NCBI RefSeq assembly: GCF_004664715.2 | Contig: NC_051063.1 | Coordinates: 147,833,165 to 147,897,164, forward strand | Direction: 5' to 3' | Source: Peromyscus leucopus | Lineage: Eukaryota > Chordata > Mammalia > Rodentia > Cricetidae | DNA length: 64,000 nt | Shown: one piece after another, positions 20,493 through 30,479 of the stretch | Numbering within the stretch: the first letter of the stretch is position 1 | Layout of the letters: each line of letters begins with the position of its first letter | Notes under the pieces: model-generated | The model's database searches: none | What the model was told of the DNA's origin: nothing | Seen by the model: the letters and a program-made list of their open reading frames with translations, nothing else | Made by a program: the position numbers and the translations under genes

Positions 20493-20646
20493 TTTTAAAG
20501 ATTTTATTTATTTATGATGTATACAGAAGAGGGCGCCAGATCTCATTACAGATGGTTATGAGCCACCATGTGGATGCTGGGAATTGAACTCAGGACCTCT
20601 GGAGGAGCAGCCAGTGCTCTTAACCTCTGAGCCATCTCTCCAGCCC
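20493..20646 (-). mobile_element. B2 SINE, antisense, with 19-bp target duplication
   Basis: 'aaagattttatttatttatg', 'agagggcgccagatctcatt', 'ggaattgaactcaggacctc' and terminal 'gagccatctctccagccc' define an antisense B2. 'tgtttgtttgtttactttt' occurs at 20474-20492 and again at 20647-20665. Confidence 0.95.
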
Positions 20647-20665
20647 TGTTTGTTTGTTTACTTTT

Positions 20666-20828
20666 GAGGCAGGGTCTCACTGTGTAGCTCTGGCTGTTCT
20701 GGAACTCCCAGGGTGGCCTTGAATTCACAGAGATCCTTCTGTCTACAAGTGCTGGGATGAAAGGCATGCTCCTGCCTCCACTCCTCAGATGCTGAGATTG
20801 TAGACATGCACCACCATACCTAGTGCTT
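20666..20828 (-). mobile_element. B1 SINE, antisense, diverged
   Basis: 'gaggcagggtctcactgtgt', 'ggctgttctggaactcccag' and 'cacagagatccttctgtcta' mark an antisense B1. A second 'gctgagattgtagacatgca' segment near the end may be a partial duplication. Confidence 0.8.
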
Positions 20829-20829
20829 G

Positions 20830-21080
20830 TTTCTTTGTACAATGTTCTAAACTATGGTAAATAAATGAACCACACAGTTCATTCTTGTACCTCTTAGAAG
20901 ATATCTTGGTGACTTCCAAGGCCTGGCATGTGGATAAAGCCTCTCTCAGGGTTAACGTCCAGGCTTCTGTGGGAACATCAAGAGTGGGATTGCTGGCCAG
21001 CTGATAAGAAGAGTGTTTTGTGAGAAGCTGCCGTGAATTAATTATCCATCAGTCGAGATAATTTTTATTTTTAATAGCTA
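20830..21080 (-). mobile_element. L1M fragment, antisense (right piece)
   Basis: 'catcaagagtgggattgctg' with 'gccagctgataagaagagtg' is the complement of the conserved L1 segment near the ORF2 3' end. Together with 20190-20335 it forms one old L1 split by later SINEs. Confidence 0.6.
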
Positions 21081-21706
21081 CCTAGTGTTTCGTTGTAAAT
21101 TTACACAAGAGTTTGACTAATACCCAAACTTTTCATTTTTCCTTTTAAATCTTGGTACACCTTTCTCATTGTTTCTTTAGAATAAAGCCCTCAGATTGGG
21201 AATTGCTACGTTGAATGAAGGAGTCACGACGTTGTGGTGAACATTAGCAGTTGTTTCTACCCAAGGCCGTGCTGCTAATCTGCGCCTATGCCGTCCATCA
21301 GGCATCAGGCTTGGCTGTGTGTGGGAGCCCACAGAGGTTTCCTAGTGAGATCTGAGCTTGCTTTACCCAGCGGGGCTGCATAGGGGATGCACTGACCATG
21401 TGTGTGGTTACGAGGTGTTTGGAAGGGTCTGGATTTGGCTGTGCTAGGGGAAGGTCTTTTGCACCACCTCTTGGCATTCCTTTCAAAAGCCCTTTAGAAG
21501 AGACAGAAGGGGCTGGTGGATAGGATCCAGGCCCTCCCGAGGCTGTCCAGTGTGTCTGTCTGTCTCTCTCTCCTCTATATTTCTATCTAAATCTCTTATC
21601 CCTGTCTCCTCAAGAGTACCCTGGGGAAAAAAATGGGAGCGGGTCCGCCACAGCTGTGACCGCTGCTTCCGGGCTCCTGGGAACACTGTGCGTTACTGTC
21701 CCCATC
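21081..21706. other. Single-copy-looking DNA, no gene seen
   Basis: About 630 bp. A short TCTG/TC pyrimidine run is present at 21553-21573. No exon or confident repeat. Confidence 0.4.
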
Positions 21707-22055
21707 CTAGGGTGCTGAAACAAAGAGCCGCAGACCTTATTCCTTCACAGACCTGGAGGCCAGTGTGACATCCAAGTGTCAGCAGGGCCGGGGTCTCCCT
21801 CTGCAGGCTGTAGAGAAGAACCCTCCCCCCAACACACACACACACACACCCCATTGCCTCTTGGCCTCTGCAGCTGCTGATGGTTCTTGGAGTTGGCTTT
21901 CGGCTGGATGACTCTCCAGTCTCTGCCTCTGCTACCATCGCTTTTCCCCATATCTGGGTCCTTCCTCTCCTCCTATAAAGATGTGGTCACTGGGTTTAGG
22001 ATACACTCTCATCTAGTCTGACCTCACCTTCATTTGATCGTTCCTGTTCTCCACA
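21707..22055 (-). mobile_element. MLT1-like LTR remnant, antisense, with (CA)n expansion
   Basis: Landmarks in antisense order are 'cagacctggaggccagtgtg', 'aagtgtcagcagggccgggg', 'ctccctctgcaggctgtag', 'ctctccagtctctgcctctg', 'tataaagatgtggtcactgg' and 'tagtctgacctcaccttcat'. A (CA)n of about 20 bp has grown inside at 21832-21851. Confidence 0.72.
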
Positions 22056-22231
22056 GGAGTATGTTCCAGGCTTCCTGCTTGCATTGAGGCTAGTACCTGA
22101 AGGGTTAAATAAGCAAAGAGCCATAGGGGAGTCGAGAAACTCCTGACAGACAGATCAACTTATCAATAAGAACATCCTCAGTCCCCACAGCAGGAAATAG
22201 ATCCACAGATGGGACTTTCTACCCCCACCTC

Positions 22232-22605
22232 TGCTGTGGATATCACTCTGTATAAATAAAATGCTGATTGGCCAGTAGCCAGGCAGGAAGTATAGGCGGG
22301 ACAAGCAGAAGAGAGAATTCTGGGAAGTGGAAGCCTGAGGCAGAGAGATGCTGCCAGCGGCCGCCATGAGAAGATGTTAAGATACTGGTAAGCCACGAGC
22401 CATGTGGCAACTTATAGATTAATAGAAATGGGTTGATTTAAGATATAAGAACAGTTAGCAAGAAGCCTGCCACAGCCTTACAGTGTACACATGATATAAA
22501 TCTCTGTGTGTTTACTTGGTTGGGTCTGAGCAGCTGTAGGACTGGCGGGTGAGAGAGATTTGTCCTGATCATGGGCCAGGCAGGACCAGGAAAACTCTAG
22601 CTACA
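22232..22605 (+). mobile_element. Muroid ERV solo LTR with perfect 6-bp duplication CACCTC
   Basis: Starts 'tgctgtggatatcactctg' and ends 'aaactctagctaca' (TG...CA ends). 'cacctc' occurs at 22226-22231 and 22606-22611. A 6-bp duplication is typical of class II (ERVK-like) integration. No internal retroviral sequence remains, so LTR-LTR recombination has occurred. It is related to 4038-4437 and 30480-30825. Confidence 0.9.
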
Positions 22606-22858
22606 CACCTCCACCCCCCAAAAATCCCTTCTCTGCCCTATAAACTCACAAGCCCACTGCGCTTCTGTCACAGTCTCCACTCCAGAGGAGAGACAGCTGC
22701 CCTTCATTGTTCTGGTCCACACCACTGACCAATCCAAACCCGACAGTTCCACACCCTCTACAGTTGCCATGCTCTGTGACCGGCATGTTTGTGCTTTGAT
22801 GAGCAACAGCAAAACTGTTGGAGTTTTTACTTCCTGGTTCCATGGCTATCAAGCAAGC
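22606..22858. other. Single-copy-looking DNA, no gene seen
   Basis: About 250 bp of unassigned sequence. Confidence 0.4.
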
Positions 22859-22969
22859 TCTCTCCCAGCACTCGGGAGGCAGAGGCAGTGGATCTCTTTG
22901 AGTTCAAGGCCAACCTGGTCTATGCAGTAGTTCCAGGACAGCCAGGGCTATGTAGAGAGTCCCTGTCTC

Positions 22970-23000
<31 letters not shown>

Positions 23001-23070
23001 AGAGAGAGAAAAAGAAAAAAAAAGAAACAAACAAACAAAACAAAAAAGAAAGAAAGAAAGAAAGAAAGGA
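22859..23070 (+). mobile_element. 5'-truncated B1 SINE with long A-rich tail
   Basis: The body begins within B1 at 'cccagcactcgggaggcaga' and continues to 'gagagtccctgtctc'. The tail is about 30 A, then (GA)n, (CAAA)n and (GAAA)n to about 23070. The 5' head of B1 is missing. Confidence 0.88.
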
Positions 23071-23356
23071 AACTGATTCTCCCTAGAAGGCTTAGCAAAC
23101 TTGAATTTTAATTCCTTATTGTTCATTTGAGAGAGGCACTTGTTCACTTAAAGGAAGCGTTGGTCATATCCAACTCACCAGTATGGGACTGTTAAGTGAC
23201 ATAAGGATATCTACCTTAACTAGCAAGCTACCATGACAGTATTGACTGCTACGGTTGTTGCTCACTGACTAACAGGTGGGGAGGCATCCACACTATAGAT
23301 ACACTGGTCAGAGGGAAGATTTTCATGTCCTGGATGGGATGGAACACCATGGTCAA
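23071..23356. other. Single-copy-looking DNA, no gene seen
   Basis: About 290 bp, nothing recognised. Confidence 0.4.
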
Positions 23357-23369
23357 GATTTCAGCACAC

Positions 23370-23525
23370 AGCTGGGCGTGATAGAAGACTTCTTTAATCC
23401 CAACACTCAAGAGGCAGAAGCAGGCAGATCCCTGTGAGTTCAAGGCCAGCTTGGTCTACATAGTGAGTTCCAGGACAGCCGGAGTTTATGTAGAGAGACC
23501 ATGTCTCAAAAAAAAAAAAAAAACT
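23370..23525 (+). mobile_element. B1 SINE, sense, with 13-bp target duplication
   Basis: 'gctgggcgtgatagaagact', 'ttcaaggccagcttggtcta', 'catagtgagttccaggacag' and an A tail. 'gatttcagcacac' (23357-23369) and 'gatttcaacacac' (23526-23538) match at 12 of 13 positions. Confidence 0.93.
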
Positions 23526-23630
23526 GATTTCAACACACTACCCAGAACAGCATAGAGCATGGCAGTTAAAAATTATTTATTTCTAGACTCTTCCTTTTAA
23601 TGTTTTCTGACCACTGTTGAAAGTATAGAG

Positions 23631-23794
23631 GGGAATGGAGAGATGGCTCAGTGGTTAAGAGTACTTAACTGATCTTCCAGAGGTCCTGGGTTCAATTCCC
23701 AGGAACCACATGGTGGCTCACAACCATTTGTAATTGGATCAGATTCCTTCTTCTGGTATATACATGAAATGCATGAATAAATAAATTTTAAAAA
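23631..23794 (+). mobile_element. B2 SINE, sense
   Basis: 'ggaatggagagatggctcag', 'ttccagaggtcctgggttca', 'ggaaccacatggtggctcac' and an AATAAATAAA tail. The flanks 'gaaagtatagag' (23619-23630) and 'gaaagttcagag' (23795-23806) match at 10 of 12 positions. Confidence 0.94.
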
Positions 23795-23966
23795 GAAAGT
23801 TCAGAGAAGAGAGCTGTAAGTAGAAAGGGGCATGACTATTGTAATCTCAACCACAGAACCCTCTTTGTAAGTAGTCAAGTTCAGAAGTTTTAGGTAGACA
23901 TGAACCTAAGGGAATATTAGTCAACCCACCACAATCATCTTAAAGCTTTTTTTCTAATCAGATGGG

Positions 23967-24479
23967 TGTTGCAGCACGAATCCTAAATGGTCTTATAATA
24001 AAAACCCAGAGCCAGATACTGGGGTAAATGCTCAAAGATCAGAGAAAACAAGCCACAGCCGCTTCTCACCTCGCCAACTCCACAGATCCTCAGACTGAAT
24101 GCCCCTGAGTCCTCAGCCGAAAGCTCTAGTTCCTGTCTCCTCACACCTTGCATGCCTTTCTCCGCCCAGCCATCTTCCTTCCTTCCTAGTGCTGGGATTA
24201 AAAGTGTGTGTGCTTCCCAAATACTGGTAGCAAAGGCATGAGATCTCAAGTGCTGGCATTAAAGGTGTGTGCCACCACTGCCTGGCTCTGTTTCTCTCCT
24301 AGACTGAATCAATCTCATGTTGACTTTGAACTCACGGAGATCCAGACAGATCTCTGCCTCCCGAGTGCTAGGATTAAAGGTGTGCGCTGCCACTGCCTGA
24401 CCTCTGTGTTGAACTTAGTGGCTGGCTCTGTCCTCTGATCCTCGGGCAAGCTTTATTTGATACACAATGTATCACCACA
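23967..24479 (-). mobile_element. Muroid ERV solo LTR with SINE-like modules and perfect 6-bp duplication GATGGG
   Basis: Ends are 'tgttgcagcacgaatcc' and 'acaatgtatcaccaca' on the plus strand. 'gatggg' flanks it at 23961-23966 and 24480-24485. On the LTR's own strand it starts 'tgtggtgatac', like the LTR at 39197. It contains three B1-like modules of the type 'gtgctgggattaaaggtgtg' at about 24189, 24250 and 24363. No internal viral sequence remains. Confidence 0.9.
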
Positions 24480-24485
24480 GATGGG

Positions 24486-25154
24486 GGAAAGCATCTGGAT
24501 TTTCTTTCAATTTTAATTTCAGTAATTACCAGAGACACTAAAATCCTTTGGTAGAGTCATTCCCACATGTTTCTGATTCTGTTTCTGTTGGTGAAGAGGT
24601 TAGGGATTTAATGTTCTCTTCCTCAGACATACTGCAAATGACTCATGAGCAGGTCCCCGTTGGCTCCCTCCTGTAATCATCTTGGAAAGCTGATCATTTC
24701 TCCCTACCTTCTTGGCAGCGGGCCTGTTCCAAGCCCTCTTGGTTCATGTGCAGATCTTCTCCCCCAAACACTGACAGACTTTGTTGTGGGACCCCACCCT
24801 CTTACATTAAAAAAAGTGCAGAGAGAAGAGAGGATTTAGAAGAAACCTTTGCACACTATCTACATCCTGCATCCTTAGACATGAAGGAGGTGGTGGCTGG
24901 GTGGGCTGGAGGGGTGGAGGCAGGGCCCTTGCTTCTTAAATGCCCACAACCACTTTGAACAGGATCGAGGGTGTGAGCTGAGTGTCCAGGGAGCCACAGG
25001 CCTGGGTGAGAGGGCAGTGGGCAGTGAAGAGCACGGGGCAGCCGAGGACTCAGTTAAGGATGCGGCCGCCGTGCTTGGCACCACAGTTGCTGGGCAGCTT
25101 GTGGCTGGCATCCCTGCCTCTGCCTGTGTTCCTAGTCTCAGTGGCCAAGCCACT
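24486..25154. other. Single-copy-looking DNA, no gene recognised
   Basis: About 670 bp. Frames of 60-100 codons on both strands overlap without recognised domains. A NotI-type 'gcggccgc' lies at about 25062, but there is no CpG island. Confidence 0.45.
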
Positions 25155-25310
25155 CTTTTCAAATGTAAATCCAGTTCTCTCACTCTAGCTTGGCATCCTT
25201 CAGTGGGATTAGAACAGAACCCAGAACCCTAACTGTGGCCTCTAGGCCTCCCAGCCTCCTTTGCCCTCTGCCGCTCCCCCCTCTATCTCCTGAGCCAGGC
25301 CTGTGGGCAC
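25155..25310 (+). mobile_element. L2 LINE remnant, sense
   Basis: 'tttcaaatgtaaatccagtt', 'tggcatccttcagtgggatt', 'agaacccagaaccctaactg', 'ggcctctaggcctcccagcc' and 'tctatctcctgagccaggcc' keep the order of the LINE2 ORF2 3' region. It is an ancient, non-functional relic. Confidence 0.6.
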
Positions 25311-25970
<660 letters not shown>

Positions 25971-25985
25971 AGAGGACGATATTAC

Positions 25986-26314
25986 ATTTGTGGCATGATT
26001 GTGCCTTTCAAAAACTATTCATCTTAAGCTTCATGCGGCACTGGGGAAATATGAAAGATGACCGTATTTGGGCTCACTGTTCTCTGAGCCAAAGGCTACT
26101 TAGCAGATGGAGGAAGAAGTAAGAAGACCCGAGAAGGCCCAGTTGATGTGTGTGTAGTCAACAACCAGGCTTTGTTTACAGGGACTGCTTTTCTTTGGTC
26201 AAGTAGACCCCAACCTGGCCTGTTGGGTAGAAAGAAGAATTCCTTTAGAAAAACAAAACCAAAACAACAAGAAGGAGGCAGGGAGGGAGAGTGAGGGGGG
26301 AGGGAAGGACGCCT
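25986..26314. other. Single-copy-looking DNA, no gene seen
   Basis: About 330 bp. A 127-codon minus-strand frame (26096-26479) continues into the next SINE and resembles nothing known. Confidence 0.4.
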
Positions 26315-26405
26315 GCCAGGGCTTAGGGGTGACCTAAGTTGGTGCAGTACTTGCCTAGCATACCAAGAAGCCTTGAGTTCCTGAGTTTGGTCCTCGGTAC
26401 TACAA
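26315..26405 (+). mobile_element. ID-type SINE fragment, sense
   Basis: 'gcagtacttgcctagcatac' and 'gagtttggtcctcggtacta' match the tRNA-derived ID element (also the 5' half of B4). Confidence 0.65.
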
Positions 26406-26924
26406 AGAGAACAGGAGGAAGAGGAAGAATTCTGTTCTAACAGGACTGGTTCGTAAGAATAACAACCAAGTAGTATCAATAGAGAATGATTTCCTACTTC
26501 CTGATCGTTTTTTTATGTTTGTAAACCGACTGGGATTCTAACTCACGCTGTCAAAGGAGTCAAGAGTTTCCTTTTCCAAATACATCCTGGTGTGCTGAGG
26601 AGGCAGAGGACTTACCCAGTGTGTGCAAGGTCATAGACACAATCCCACAGTCCCCAGCGCCACGGGTATGGGGGAGGGAGGGAGGGAGGGAGACAGAGAG
26701 ACGGAGAGACCGAGAGACCTATCATCAGCTGGATTTATTTTATCTTTAGTTTGTTAATGATTTTTCCTCTGTACTGTAGTTTGACCAAAATACCAATACA
26801 CTGTGTGACCTACATTTTCCCAAGTAGATGAATCCTTCACATAAGCAGTAAGGGGGTACAGGGTAAAACTGTAAAATAGTTTTTATAATTGCACTTCTGT
26901 TAGTAGATGTTACTTTGATTTTAT
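26406..26924. other. Single-copy-looking DNA with a GGGA tract
   Basis: A weak ID-like 'acttacccagtgtgtgcaag' lies near 26610, and a purine tract (GGGA/GAGA) at about 26673-26718. No exon seen. Confidence 0.4.
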
Positions 26925-27065
26925 TTTGCTTTGCTTTGATATACAGCTTATGTAGCTCAGGCTAGCCTTGGATTGATGGTGGAGCCAAGGATGACCTTGC
27001 ACTCCTGATTTTCCTGCCTCCACCTCCTAAGTGCTAGGTCACAGTTACATGTCCCCAAGCTTGGC
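26925..27065 (-). mobile_element. B1/B4-like SINE, antisense
   Basis: 'tatgtagctcaggctagcct', 'aaggatgaccttgcactcct' and 'cctccacctcctaagtgcta' are antisense SINE landmarks. It is old and diverged. Confidence 0.7.
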
Positions 27066-27369
27066 TTTGTGGAAAGGTTTTAAAAATCGTGTCTCTTTAT
27101 GAACTAGCTTAGCTTTTTTTTTCATTTTCCAACTTTTTCACAAAATAAAATTTCAAAAATCTCCATGACTCAAACTCTAGAACCAAATGTTACTTATTTA
27201 CAGCCATATTAATACCTAGGTTTTCTCTTAATTGTTTAATTCATAGAAGTTGTTTTCAGGGGTTGATGGCATGAGCCTGAAGGTTCCTGAAGAAATTCTA
27301 ACTCATTTTTTTTATGTTTTTAAAAGTTTTGCAGTTTTTATTTCATGATACTAGGGATGTCAAATTGGC
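27066..27369. other. AT-rich DNA, no gene seen
   Basis: About 300 bp of AT-rich, unassigned sequence. Confidence 0.4.
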
Positions 27370-27470
27370 TGCTTGTAGTGGCCAATGTTTGTAATCCCAA
27401 GCATTTAGGAGCCTAACTCATGAGGATCACAAGTTGGAGGCCAGTATCTCAAACTAACAAAAACAAATAT
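27370..27470 (+). mobile_element. Old B1/B4-like SINE fragment, sense
   Basis: 'aatgtttgtaatcccaagca' and 'gaggatcacaagttggaggc' with 'cagtatctcaaactaac' keep the SINE order with many substitutions. Confidence 0.6.
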
Positions 27471-27662
27471 GAACAGAAGAGGGCAGGAGGAAGGAGAATG
27501 ATCTTAAGGGTAGAGAGAGGTGAAAATATCCAGTGATAGAGTACGTATGACGTGAGAGCAGGAGAGTCTGTTTGGGGGAGGAGTCAAGAGGAGTGAGTAT
27601 AGAGATGGACTAGAATAAAACGAAGTCTGATGACATATTATGTATGGAAAACGCCACGATGA

Positions 27663-27825
27663 CGGTCAGTGGTGGCGGCACACCCCTTTGCTCCCAGACT
27701 TGGGAGGCAGAGGCAGGCAGGTATCTGATTTCGAGACCAGGCTGTCTACAGAGTGAGTTCCAGGACAGTCAGTCAGGGATACAAAGGAAAAAAAACAAAA
27801 ACAAAACAAAACAAACAAACAAACA
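27663..27825 (+). mobile_element. B1 SINE, sense
   Basis: 'ggtcagtggtggcggcacac', 'gggaggcagaggcaggcagg', 'ctacagagtgagttccagga' and a CAAAA/CAAA tail. The tail runs into the purine tract that follows. Confidence 0.85.
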
Positions 27826-27839
27826 AAAATCTGTCTTAG

Positions 27840-27905
27840 AAGGAAAAAAAGAAGGAAGGAAAGAAGGAAAGGAAGAAAGGAAGAAAGAAAGAAGGAAGGA
27901 AGGAA

Positions 27906-27972
<67 letters not shown>

Positions 27973-27991
27973 GAAAAAGAAAGAAAGAAAG
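27840..27991. repeat. Polypurine tract (GAAA)n/(GGAA)n/(GA)n, about 150 bp
   Basis: After 27840 the plus strand is purine-only to 27991: GGAA/GAAA repeats, a (GA)n core at about 27910-27944, then (GAAA)n. It probably expanded from the adjacent B1 tail. Confidence 0.95.
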
Positions 27992-28059
27992 GTCACATGA
28001 AACCCACTGCTTTGTATGCTCACTTTAAAACTTAACAAAAATAAATACAAGGGGGCAAT

Positions 28060-28210
28060 GAAACTGTACCAGTCACTTCCCATAGCTGTGATAAAATACC
28101 ATGACCAAAAAATGACTTATGGATGGAAGAGTTCATTTTTGGCTTGCGCTTCCATAAGGAGGGTCTGTAGTGAGAGGAGAGGGGCATGGTGGCTTGTGGC
28201 CAGAGCAGGA

Positions 28211-28268
<58 letters not shown>

Positions 28269-28475
28269 ACGTCTTCGGATGCAAACAGGAAGCCAAGAAT
28301 GAACTGCACATGGAGCAAGGCTGTGAACTCTGAGAGCTGGCCCAGTCACGGGCTTCCTCCACCAGCTCTCCACCTCTGGAAGGTTCTGTAACCTCCCAAA
28401 CAGTCCCACAAACTGGGGACCAGGCCTGCAAATACCTGAGCCTATTGGGGACATTGCTCACTCAAACCACTACAG
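28060..28475 (-). mobile_element. Rodent mid-repetitive element, copy 2, with (GA)n inside
   Basis: Starts 'catagctgtgataaaatacc' with 'atgaccaaaaaatgactta', then 'ggcatggtggcttgtggcca'. A pure (GA)n at 28213-28266 is followed by 'cccacaaactggggaccagg' and 'gctcactcaaaccactacag'. It is the same family as 1030-1325 and 44925-45080, and the reverse of 54965-55320. Confidence 0.75.
28213..28266. repeat. (GA)n microsatellite
   Basis: 54 bp of pure GA within the mid-repetitive element. Confidence 0.95.
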
Positions 28476-28679
28476 AAACTAAAAGGAGAGTTATAGGTGA
28501 GTGCTACATGTATGATGAGCACCATGGAAAGATCTAGATCATGCCAGAGCATGGTATGGACACGTTAGCAACTGAGTAACGCTATTGAAGGGGCTGCTTT
28601 TCTGATGCTGTGGGTGCATCCTCTGTGCATCCTGCCACAGAGCATCCTCTGTGGTTCCTGGGATGTGTGGAAAGAGAAA

Positions 28680-28960
28680 GTGATGGTTTTTCAGCGGCGC
28701 TCTTACCCTGCGAGGAAAAGTCACGAAACCGGACAGACCCACCCCACTATCAAGAGTTTTATTAAGGAAAGGAGAAAAGGGATAGATGTGTTCAGGCCTG
28801 CCGAAAGGCCTGGGGTGGGGGAACTCATGGGGTCCGACTTTTAAGGGCCACCCTGCACATGCGCACACTAGCCCGTGCGGCTACTCCATGCATGCGTGTA
28901 GATCCCCTGGTCATACGCTGCATGATTTACATGACCACGCAGTGCATGGGTTACATAGAA
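28680..28960 (-). mobile_element. Possible LTR-like segment, antisense
   Basis: 'caagagttttattaaggaaa' reads as a complemented polyadenylation signal. The surrounding text ('gcgaggaaaagtcacgaaac', 'cgacttttaagggccacc') resembles the antisense LTR-like region around 46590-47140. Boundaries and family are not established. Confidence 0.35.
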
Positions 28961-29049
28961 CATATGACCCAGAAATGAGTAGGCGGAAATGACTAAGTGT
29001 CCTGCCAGAGTATGTGCAATCATAGGGTCGTAGCTGGAATTCCTAACAG

Positions 29050-29240
29050 AAAGCCCATGGAGGTGAGGCCCAGAGAGCTTTCCTGTCTCCTACCATGTGA
29101 GGATGGAAAGCAGCATCAATGTCAGGCCCTCACCAGACACTGGGTTTCCCAAGACCTTGTTCTTGGGGTTCCAGCTTCCAGAGAAACAAACCTCATCTAC
29201 CCGAGCTATAGTGTTCTGTTCGAACATCCCGGATGGGCTA
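29050..29240 (+). mobile_element. MLT1-like LTR remnant, sense
   Basis: 'ctaccatgtgaggatggaaa', 'caggccctcaccagacactg', 'cttgttcttggggttccagc' and 'ttccagagaaacaaacctc' match the 3' half of MaLR LTRs in order. Confidence 0.65.
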
Positions 29241-29669
29241 GTAGAGAAACTATTGCTAAGAGTTGAGTTTGTGCATCGCTTACCAAGAGGATACATTCCA
29301 AGATGTTGTGACATGTGAAGTCGGAGTGTGAACTTGCGTGAGACTGGATGGCCTGCATCAGTCATTTGAAGTGATGACGGCAATCAAGAGAAATTGTAGC
29401 CGTAAGACAGAGGAGGCTGTTGCCAACAGAACAAGCTGTTTCCGGTGAACTTGTTTTTTGGGTGCAGAGTACTCTGCAGAAGAGGTAAGAAGATGGTGCA
29501 GTGAAGGCCTAGACAGTGACATGACTGTACCTAAGATGTGGAAGCTGCTCTGGAGCTGGGCAGGAGGCAGAAGGTGGAAGAGTTTTGAGGGACCTTGATG
29601 GAAAGATCTTGCATTCAACAAAGTGCTGGGCTTCAGCTTGGCTTGACTAAGTGTGAATAGTAAAATATA
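29241..29669. other. Single-copy-looking DNA, no gene seen
   Basis: About 430 bp without a recognised repeat or exon. Confidence 0.4.
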
Positions 29670-29798
29670 GAAGAAGAAGAAGAAGAAGAAGAAGAAGAAG
29701 AAGAAGAAGAAGAAGAGGAGGAGGAGGAGGAGGAGGAGGAGGAGGAGGAGGAGGAGGAGGAGGAGGAGGAGGGGGGGGGAGGAGGAGGGGGGGAGGAA
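29670..29798. repeat. (GAA)n-(GGA)n polypurine triplet array
   Basis: About 47 bp of (AAG)n shifts into about 55 bp of (AGG)n and then G-runs of 7-9 interspersed with GGA. The plus strand is entirely purine for about 130 bp. Confidence 0.97.
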
Positions 29799-29814
29799 GT
29801 AAGAAGCAATGATT

Positions 29815-30027
29815 TACATTATTTTATTATTTTATGTATATGTTTAGCCCCCATGTATGTATGTATGTGCACCATGTGCATGCCTGGTACCTGTGGAGGC
29901 CAGAAGAAGGCCTCTGAACTGGAGTTACAGACAGTTGTGAGCTGCCATGTGGGTGCTGGGGATTGAACCCAGATCCTCTGGAAGAGCAACCAGTGCTCTT
30001 AACCTCTGAACCATCTCTCCAGCCCTG
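29815..30027 (-). mobile_element. B3-type SINE, antisense
   Basis: 'gcctggtacctgtggaggcc', 'tgaactggagttacagacag', 'gctggggattgaacccagat' and terminal 'gaaccatctctccagccctg' define it. A TATG/TGTA-rich tail is on the left. Confidence 0.92.
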
Positions 30028-30473
30028 AAAGCAATGAGTTAAAGACAGAAATTTTAATGGAGAGAAACAGTTCTTAGGTATCCAGACAGTTCTCAGCCTG
30101 CCTGTATTGAATGCGTGTTAGGAGGAGAACCCACAGGGCAGACAGGTGATGATGAGCAGACTGGTGTGAAGCAGCCAGTGCTTCCCATCAAGATGGTGGG
30201 AGAAAGACCCCAAGACACTTTGGAGACCTTAGAGACTGCCACTCCCATCCCAGGCCGGGTTATAGGTGCCTCGGTGACAGGACAGGCTGGAAGAGGGACA
30301 GTGGTGTTGGCAGGACCTTGGTACTACTTACTGTGCCATTTGGCACCTTGAAGCTATTGCTTCCACATGGGGTAGAGGCTGCCGTTCTGGAAAATAATTG
30401 ATAAACCTCAGCAGCATCTGGGCCACAACATCTTCCTGGCCACAAAGAATACAAGAACCTGTTAGGGTCCTCA
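30028..30473. other. Unassigned DNA, no gene seen
   Basis: About 450 bp. A 78-codon frame at 30115-30351 has no recognised homology. Some of the text could be old repeat. Confidence 0.4.
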
Positions 30474-30479
30474 AATCAC

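Noticed and set aside
23967..24479. Initially read as three separate antisense B1 fragments
   Set aside because: The TG...CA boundaries, the perfect GATGGG duplication and the shared layout with 39197-39689 show a single LTR that contains B1-like modules.
29670..29798. Tandem triplets considered as a CRISPR or coding homopolymer array
   Set aside because: There are no spacer-repeat units. It is a simple purine microsatellite in a mammalian genome, where CRISPR arrays do not occur.
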